From contig JAICIL010000305.1 of the NCBI GenBank assembly GCA_025924435.1, forward strand, positions 1-5,363: 5,363 bases of DNA. Direction: 5' to 3'. Below the pieces are notes generated by a model, which saw only the letters and a program-made list of their open reading frames with translations, was not told the DNA's origin and searched no databases. This stretch comes from Chloroflexia bacterium (GTDB taxonomy: Bacteria; Chloroflexota; Chloroflexia; Thermomicrobiales; JALYUS01). The position numbers and the translations under genes are program-made. Below are positions 1 through 5,363 of the stretch, piece after piece (the stretch's first letter is position 1; each line of letters opens with the position of its first letter).

Positions 1-1346
1 CCGCGCTCGGCGAGTTGGCGTTCCAGCCGCTCGGCGTAGGTGCTCGTCTGGAAGAGGGTCCGCTCCAGTTCGTTGACGCGCTCCTGCAAATCGGCGGCGA
101 TGAAACCGGGCACGCGCGCCCCCTTCGCCGGCTGGCGGCAGAAGGCGACGAGCGGCTGCGCGACCGCCTCCCATGTGAACGTTTGCCCCAGCGCGTGGCC
201 CCGCGCGGCGAGGAGCCGCCGCTCGTACGGATTGTCAATCAGATTCGCCAGCGTCACGGCGAGCGCGGCGTCGTCCCCCGGCGGCACGATACGCCCCGCG
301 TCGTAGGCGCGCAGGAGTTCCGCCATCGTGTCGCCGTCGCTGGCGACCGGCACGATGCCCGCCCAGAGCGCGTCGAGGACCGGCGTGCGGAAGGCGAAGC
401 GCGCTTCGAGCGACGGTCGCTGGAGGCTGATGCCCGCGTCCGCTTCCAGCAGATATTCCGCCCGTTCGGCGTGGGGGATCGGGCCATCGGGGAAGAAGAC
501 GTGCGTGCCCGTCAATCCCAGTTCGTCGCTGCGCTGGCGGACGGCGTCGCGCAGCGAGGGGGGCGCCGGTGCGCCGTCCAAGGCGGCGGGGAGCGGCGCG
601 TCGAGCATGACGGCGCGGATCGGATAATCCAGGTCGCGCAGCCGGGCCGTCGCGTGGACGAGCGCGAGCGGGTCGAGGCCGTGGCGGAGGCCGCCGCCCC
701 AGAGCGCGACGAAATCATTGAGGCCAATGCCCGGCATCGCGCCCTTGAGCGCCTTCGCCCGCTTCGGCGGCGGCTGCGCGGGGATGCCGTACGGCACGAC
801 ATCAATCAGCGCCCGGCCGTCGGGCGCGCGGCCGTAGATCCCTTCGGTCAGCCGCCCGGTGTGGGCGAGCGCGCCGAGCCAGAAGGCGCGCTGCGTCTCC
901 GCCGGGCAGATGAAGAAGTCGCCCGCCGCGAGCAGACCGTTGATGGCGACAAGGTCGCGCGCCAGCCAATCCTGCTCGCCCGCCGCTTCCCGCGCGTGGC
1001 GCGCCTCCAGATGCTCGACGATCCACGGGCGGCAGAGGTCCACGACGAGGTATTTCGCCGCCATCTCCTCGGCGGGCAGGGCGGGGAGCGGCAGCGCCTG
1101 CGCGATGATCACGTCGTGCGCGCGGATCAGTTCGGTCAGCGCGGCGTACCCCTCACTCGCGGGGGGCAGGGCGGCGATGAAGAAACCGGGGCCGTCCGGG
1201 GGCACCGGCGCGGGCGCGGCGAGTGTCGTGCGGAACTCGCGCGCGAGCACGGCGGCGAGTTCCCACGCGCGGATCGCCGTTTCGCTCATCAGCGGGCCGA
1301 CCGGCTCGTCGGTGACCATCAGTAGTCGCGGGATGGACGCGGTCAT
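1..1346 (-). CDS. GT-B (GT4-like) glycosyltransferase with C-terminal coiled coil, 3' end missing
   Basis: This open reading frame begins with ATG at 1346 and stays open for 448 codons to the window edge, so its C-terminus is missing. The N-terminus (RLLMVTDEPVGP, then AIRAWELA near residues 24-31) is the opening of group 1 glycosyltransferases with a GT-B fold. Other marks typical of the family are CPAETQRAFWLG (147-158), VVPYGIP (183-189), WGGGLRHGLDPLALV (216-230) and LEARFAFRTPVLDALWAG (313-330), followed by PVASDGDTMAELL (333-345). The last is the nucleotide-sugar binding region of the second Rossmann domain. From about residue 417 the chain becomes a charged, heptad-like helix (LQERVNELERTL..YAERLERQLAER), a probable coiled coil that continues beyond the window. 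The enzyme would transfer a sugar from a nucleotide-sugar donor during surface-glycan synthesis; donor and acceptor cannot be read. The Shine-Dalgarno is weak (GGGA, 7 bases before ATG). The family call is firm, the specificity unknown. Confidence 0.85.
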   Translation of the reverse strand, partial: MTASIPRLLMVTDEPVGPLMSETAIRAWELAAVLAREFRTTLAAPAPVPPDGPGFFIAALPPASEGYAALTELIRAHDVIIAQALPLPALPAEEMAAKYLVVDLCRPWIVEHLEARHAREAAGEQDWLARDLVAINGLLAAGDFFICPAETQRAFWLGALAHTGRLTEGIYGRAPDGRALIDVVPYGIPAQPPPKRAKALKGAMPGIGLNDFVALWGGGLRHGLDPLALVHATARLRDLDYPIRAVMLDAPLPAALDGAPAPPSLRDAVRQRSDELGLTGTHVFFPDGPIPHAERAEYLLEADAGISLQRPSLEARFAFRTPVLDALWAGIVPVASDGDTMAELLRAYDAGRIVPPGDDAALAVTLANLIDNPYERRLLAARGHALGQTFTWEAVAQPLVAFCRQPAKGARVPGFIAADLQERVNELERTLFQTSTYAERLERQLAER

Positions 1347-1570
1347 GGCAATATCCCAGTCCGTTTATCGCGGCAACGCCGGATGGCGCGCGCCCGATTC
1401 ACCGTATCTCCACACGCGCAACACTCCACGTTTCGTGCCGCGCCGCCATGCTGCGCGGATGAGCATCCCAGCACAGCGCGATTTCCGGCGGCGGGCTGCG
1501 GCCCATCGCGACGGTATTCTTACACGTTTATCCGCGGAAATGCACGAATGTCGGGCGTGGATAACGATTC
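1347..1570. other. Intergenic gap between sat-cysC and the GT-B gene
   Basis: These 224 bases separate two genes read in the same (minus) direction. I see no credible gene here: the longest minus-strand frame checked (1466 to 1365, 33 residues) is arginine-rich and lacks a ribosome binding site. The gap is long enough to hold a separate promoter for the glycosyltransferase, but no convincing -35/-10 pair was found. It does contain one bulged hairpin (1449-1473) and two near-identical short words at 1362-1373 and 1525-1537. No U-tract terminator follows the sat-cysC stop codon. Confidence 0.6.
1449..1473. other. Bulged inverted repeat (hairpin) between tandem genes
   Basis: TGCTG (1449-1453) pairs with CAGCA (1469-1473), and GGATG (1457-1461) pairs with CATCC (1464-1468). 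A three-base bulge (CGC) lies on the left arm. The strict inner loop is only two bases, so in RNA the last pair would open to give a four-base loop. No T-run follows on either strand, so it is not a standard intrinsic terminator. It could be an RNA-processing or regulatory hairpin in the sat-cysC to glycosyltransferase transcript, or chance in GC-rich DNA. Confidence 0.35.
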
Positions 1571-3310
<1,740 letters not shown>

Positions 3311-3315
3311 CTAGT

Positions 3316-3329
3316 GGCGGCCTTCCGCC
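3316..3329. other. Inverted repeat 1 (GGCGG-CCTT-CCGCC)
   Basis: A perfect 5-bp stem closes a 4-base loop. In a sat-cysC mRNA it would lie 11 bases upstream of the Shine-Dalgarno block, close enough to affect ribosome access. Being short and all G/C, it could be chance. Confidence 0.4.
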
Positions 3330-3380
3330 CGTGTCAGCAATCGCTCGCCTCGGCGCCCGCTTCGATCGTCGGTCTCGCCA

Positions 3381-3406
3381 GTCTGTGCCCCACTCCTGGG
3401 ACAGAC
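3381..3406. other. Inverted repeat 2, two-part stem
   Basis: GTCTGT (3381-3386) pairs with ACAGAC (3401-3406), and CCCA (3389-3392) pairs with TGGG (3397-3400) around a CTCC loop. A two-base GC bulge lies on the left arm. The ten base pairs in all make a fairly stable hairpin in either transcript direction. No T-run follows it. Confidence 0.5.
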
Positions 3407-3418
3407 GAACGCGCATGA

Positions 3419-3433
3419 GCGGTAGGATACCGC
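3419..3433. other. Inverted repeat 3 (GCGGTA-GGA-TACCGC)
   Basis: A perfect 6-bp stem with a 3-base loop. It may be an RNA hairpin in the sat-cysC leader or a small protein-binding palindrome. Sequence alone cannot separate these. Confidence 0.45.
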
Positions 3434-3462
3434 GCACCGACGCTGTATGGACGAAAATGTTG

Positions 3463-3483
3463 GAGCCTTGTAAAAGGCTCTTT
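3463..3483 (+). terminator. Terminator-like hairpin upstream of the GT2 promoter
   Basis: GAGCCTT (3463-3469) and AAGGCTC (3474-3480) form a perfect 7-bp stem around GTAA, followed on the plus strand by TTT. The T-run is short, so termination would be weak. No plus-strand gene lies just to its left, so it may insulate the GT2 promoter, end a short unannotated transcript, or act as a leader hairpin on the minus strand, where no T-run follows directly. The hairpin is certain as sequence; its role as terminator is not. Confidence 0.4.
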
Positions 3484-3513
3484 GCGCAATCCGTTTTCGA
3501 TGTCCGATTGCGC
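3484..3513. promoter_or_regulatory. Candidate operator: 8-bp inverted repeat upstream of the -35 box
   Basis: GCGCAATC (3484-3491) and GATTGCGC (3506-3513) are perfect inverted copies separated by 14 bases. The left arm overlaps an 8-base palindrome TTGCGCAA (3482-3489). The repeat ends 11 bases before the TTGACA box, and its centre lies about 61 bases upstream of the inferred start of transcription. That is a common position for dimeric activators. It could equally be a hairpin in a minus-strand leader RNA. No known regulator motif is recognised. Confidence 0.4.
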
Positions 3514-3524
3514 GCCCCATGTAC

Positions 3525-3553
3525 TTGACAGGGGCCGGGCCAGACGATACTAC
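3525..3553 (+). promoter_or_regulatory. Sigma-70-like promoter for GT2-rmlD
   Basis: A perfect TTGACA -35 box (3525-3530) is followed after 17 bases by TACTAC (3548-3553). The overlapping GATACT (3546-3551, 15-base spacing) is an alternative -10 that fits the consensus better. Transcription would begin near 3560, leaving a leader of about 44 bases before the GT2 start codon. It is the best promoter match seen in the window and lies in the right place and direction. The -10 is imperfect. Confidence 0.65.
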
Positions 3554-3582
3554 ACGCAGGGTTCGCGCCGATCACCGCAGCC

Positions 3583-3596
3583 AGGAGAGAGAGAAG
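3583..3596 (+). promoter_or_regulatory. Ribosome binding site of the GT2 gene
   Basis: The purine run AGGAGAGAGAGAAG lies before ATG at 3604. Its best core, AGGAG, sits 16 bases upstream, which is far, while GAGAAG (3591-3596) is 7 bases upstream and better placed. The run may let the ribosome bind in more than one register. Confidence 0.6.
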
Positions 3597-3603
3597 CGTT
3601 CGC

Positions 3604-4623
3604 ATGCCCGCATCGCGTGTGCCCCGGTTCAGCGTCATCATCCCGCTTTTCAACCGCGTCCTCTTCACGACGATCTGCGTCCGCGCCCTGATGGCGGTCG
3701 CCGACTGTTGGGACGAGACCGAAGTGCTGCTCGTTGACAATGGCAGCACGGACGGAACGGCGGCGTTCCTGGCGACGCTCGGCGCGCCGTTCCGCACCAT
3801 CAGCAACGAGCGGAACATGGGCTTCGCGCCCGCCTGCAATCGGGGGGCCGCCGCCGCGCGGGGCGCGTATTGCCTCTTCCTCAACAACGACACCGTGCCG
3901 CAACCCGGCTGGCTCACCGCCCTCGCCGGGGCGATGGCGGGCCCGATCGCCCCGGCGGTCGTCGGCGCGCGGCTGCTCTTCCCGGACGACACCGTCCAGC
4001 ACGCGGGCCTCGGTTTCAACGAGCGGTACGAGCCTGTCCATCTCTCCTACGGCGAACCGGCGGACGGCGCGGCCCGCGCATCCCGCGCCGTCCCGGCGGT
4101 GACCGGGGCGTGCCTGATGGTCGAGCGGCGGCGGTTCCTCGATGTGGGCGGGTTCGATGAGGGGTACCGCAACGGCTTCGAGGACCTCGATTTCTGCTGC
4201 CGGATGCGCGCGGAGGGCGGCACTGTCTGGTACGAGGCGGCGAGCGTCGTCTACCATTTCGAATCGGCCTCGGATGGCCGGTATCGCTCGGATGTCGCGA
4301 ATGCCGAGCGATTTCGGTCACGCTGGGCGGATTGGCTCAGGGCCGACCCCCTCGTGCGCGAGGCCGCCACCGCGGCGGAGATGCCCGTGCGCCTGAAGCG
4401 GAGTTATGCCACGGGCGCGGATGTGCGCCGCGAATTGGAGCGGGTGGTCGCCGACGCGTCGGCGTACCGCGCGGAGTTCGAGCGGCTGCGCACGGCGTAC
4501 GATCAACTCGCCGAGGAATCCGCGCGGCAGGCGGATTGGGTGCGCGCGCTCGAACGGGATGCCCGGCGCGTGCGGGATCGCAACCCGCTCCAGCGCCTCG
4601 TCGGTAAACTGTTCCAGATGTGA
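3604..4623 (+). CDS. Family 2 (GT-A) glycosyltransferase with coiled-coil tail, putative rhamnosyltransferase
   Basis: This complete 339-residue protein transfers a sugar from a nucleotide-sugar donor to a glycan acceptor, probably at the inner face of the membrane; it has no membrane segment or signal peptide. The GT-A fold is clear: FSVIIPLFNR (9-18), VDNGSTD (44-50, nucleotide binding), NERNMGFAPACNRG (68-81), FLNNDT (92-97, in the DXD metal-site position), GACLMVERRRFLDVGGFDE (168-186), FEDLDFCCR (192-200, with the acidic catalytic-base region) and VYHFES (216-221). Residues 272-324 form a charged heptad-like helix (RRELERVV..YRAEFERLR..YDQLAEES), a probable coiled coil, ending in a short basic tail RLVGKLFQM. 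The next gene, 26 bases on, makes dTDP-rhamnose, and the motif set resembles WbbL-like rhamnosyltransferases, so rhamnosyl transfer is plausible but unproven. ATG is the first start after the promoter and the purine-rich site. Confidence 0.9.
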   Translation: MPASRVPRFSVIIPLFNRVLFTTICVRALMAVADCWDETEVLLVDNGSTDGTAAFLATLGAPFRTISNERNMGFAPACNRGAAAARGAYCLFLNNDTVPQPGWLTALAGAMAGPIAPAVVGARLLFPDDTVQHAGLGFNERYEPVHLSYGEPADGAARASRAVPAVTGACLMVERRRFLDVGGFDEGYRNGFEDLDFCCRMRAEGGTVWYEAASVVYHFESASDGRYRSDVANAERFRSRWADWLRADPLVREAATAAEMPVRLKRSYATGADVRRELERVVADASAYRAEFERLRTAYDQLAEESARQADWVRALERDARRVRDRNPLQRLVGKLFQM

Positions 4624-4635
4624 GAATGGAAAAAC

Positions 4636-4642
4636 GGGGGGA
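4636..4642 (+). promoter_or_regulatory. Ribosome binding site of rmlD
   Basis: GGGGGGA lies 7 bases before ATG at 4650. It selects this start over an out-of-frame ATG at 4643. It sits in the 26-base gap after the GT2 stop codon, consistent with translation from a shared mRNA. Confidence 0.6.
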
Positions 4643-4649
4643 ATGTGGC

Positions 4650-5363
4650 ATGCGGATCGCGGTGACGGGGGCGAATGGGCAGGTCGGGCGGGCGCTGCAA
4701 CGGGTGGCGGCAGAGTCCGGTGATGATGTGGTGCTCCCGCTTACGTCGGCGGCGCTCGATGTGTCGGACGCGGGCGCGGTGCGCGATGCGCTCGTGCCGC
4801 TCGCGCCGGATTGCATCATCCACGCGGCGGCCTACACGGATACGGATGCGTGCGAGGTGCAGCGGGAGCGCGCCTACGCCGTCAACGCGCTCGGCACGGG
4901 CTACGTCGCGGCGGCGGCGGTGGCGGTCGGCTGCCCGCTCATCGCGATCAGCACGAATTACGTCTTCGACGGCGAGCGTAACGAGCCGTACGACGAGTTC
5001 GATCCGCCGAATCCGCAGTCGGTCTACGCCCGCAGCAAGTGGGCGGGGGAGGTGGCGGCCGCGCGGGTGGGGGCACCCCTGCTCGTCGTGCGGACGGCGA
5101 TGATCTACGCCGAGGAAGGGCGGAACTTCGTCCGCACGATGCTCGCCCTCGCCGAACGGAATGCGCCGCTCCGAGTCGTCGCGGACCAGTGCGGGCAGCC
5201 GACCTACGCGACCGACCTCGCGCGCGGCCTCCTCGCCCTTGCCCGTCAACCACTCCCCGGCGTCTACCATCTCACGAATGCGGGCCAGGCGTCGTGGTAC
5301 GAATGGGCCTGCGCAATCTTCCGGATGGCGGGCCTCTCGCCGGACGTCCGCCCGATCCCGGCG
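4650..5363 (+). CDS. rmlD: dTDP-4-dehydrorhamnose reductase, 3' end missing
   Basis: The frame opens with ATG at 4650 and runs 238 codons to the window edge. RmlD proteins are usually about 280-300 residues, so roughly 50 residues are missing. The enzyme makes the last step of dTDP-L-rhamnose synthesis, reducing dTDP-4-dehydro-L-rhamnose with NAD(P)H in the cytoplasm. It is an extended short-chain dehydrogenase: dinucleotide loop TGANGQVG (6-13), HAAAYTDTDACE (58-69), AVNALGTG (77-84), STNYVFDG (101-108), catalytic Y126-x3-K130 in YARSK, VRTAMIYAEEGRNFV (147-161), and the substrate-side motif DQCGQPTYATDLARGL (179-194), then GVYHLTNAGQASWYEWA (204-220). STNYVFDG has N where STDYVFDG is common, a variant I do not regard as disabling. 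It is probably co-transcribed with the GT2 gene. Other rhamnose-pathway genes (rmlA, rmlB, rmlC) are not in the window. Confidence 0.92.
   Translation, partial: MRIAVTGANGQVGRALQRVAAESGDDVVLPLTSAALDVSDAGAVRDALVPLAPDCIIHAAAYTDTDACEVQRERAYAVNALGTGYVAAAAVAVGCPLIAISTNYVFDGERNEPYDEFDPPNPQSVYARSKWAGEVAAARVGAPLLVVRTAMIYAEEGRNFVRTMLALAERNAPLRVVADQCGQPTYATDLARGLLALARQPLPGVYHLTNAGQASWYEWACAIFRMAGLSPDVRPIPA

Noticed and set aside
15..1325. Long plus-strand open frame of 436 codons
   Set aside because: It mirrors the GT-B gene on the other strand. Its product is arginine-rich low-complexity sequence without any family motif, as expected when a GC-rich gene lacks stops on the opposite strand.
1349..1377. 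Possible minus-strand promoter TTGCCG-17-TATTGC before the GT-B gene
   Set aside because: The -10-like hexamer ends only about two bases before the ATG, so transcription would start inside the gene. This is too close even for a leaderless mRNA.
1365..1466. Minus-strand 33-residue frame just before the GT-B gene, a possible leader peptide
   Set aside because: It has no good ribosome binding site, and its arginine/alanine-rich composition matches random GC-rich DNA. Nothing suggests attenuation.
3550..4257. Minus-strand open frame of 235 codons over the GT2 gene
   Set aside because: It is antisense to a clear GT-A glycosyltransferase, has no motif and has unlikely composition.
4503..5270. Minus-strand open frame of 255 codons over rmlD
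   Set aside because: It is antisense to a clear RmlD frame and spans the GT2-rmlD junction. Its product is R-, H- and D-rich without family features.

Overview
This is a GC-rich bacterial window with strongly G/C-biased third codon positions. It carries four protein-coding genes in a divergent layout around one intergenic region, and it looks like part of a surface-polysaccharide (O-antigen, capsule or exopolysaccharide) locus. The sequence does not fix the organism. The fused Sat-CysC enzyme, the 'MVTDEP...AIRAWELA' type of glycosyltransferase and the high GC would suit a GC-rich lineage such as Chloroflexota, but this is a weak inference.

Layout. On the minus strand, reading leftward from the centre, a complete bifunctional sulfate adenylyltransferase/APS kinase gene (3292 to 1571, TTG start) is followed by a 224-base gap and then by a GT-B type glycosyltransferase gene (start at 1346). 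That second gene runs off the left edge of the window. On the plus strand, reading rightward, a complete family 2 (GT-A) glycosyltransferase gene (3604-4623) is followed after 26 bases by a dTDP-4-dehydrorhamnose reductase (RmlD/RfbD) gene. The rmlD gene starts at 4650 and is cut by the right edge. The 311-base divergent region (3293-3603) holds a good sigma-70-like promoter for the plus-strand pair and a cluster of five inverted repeats.

How the genes may work together. RmlD makes dTDP-L-rhamnose, and the two glycosyltransferases would build sugars into a glycan. The GT2 enzyme, in a likely operon with rmlD, is a reasonable candidate rhamnosyltransferase. The Sat-CysC fusion turns sulfate into PAPS, the universal sulfuryl donor. 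Beside glycan genes this raises the possibility of a sulfated polysaccharide, although ordinary assimilatory sulfate reduction is the plain alternative. No sulfotransferase or PAPS reductase lies in the window. Both glycosyltransferases end in a charged heptad-like coiled-coil tail, which hints at a shared assembly mode.

No clearly undescribed system was found. The points most worth checking are the intergenic cluster of inverted repeats, the sulfate-activation gene among glycan genes, and the shared coiled-coil tails.
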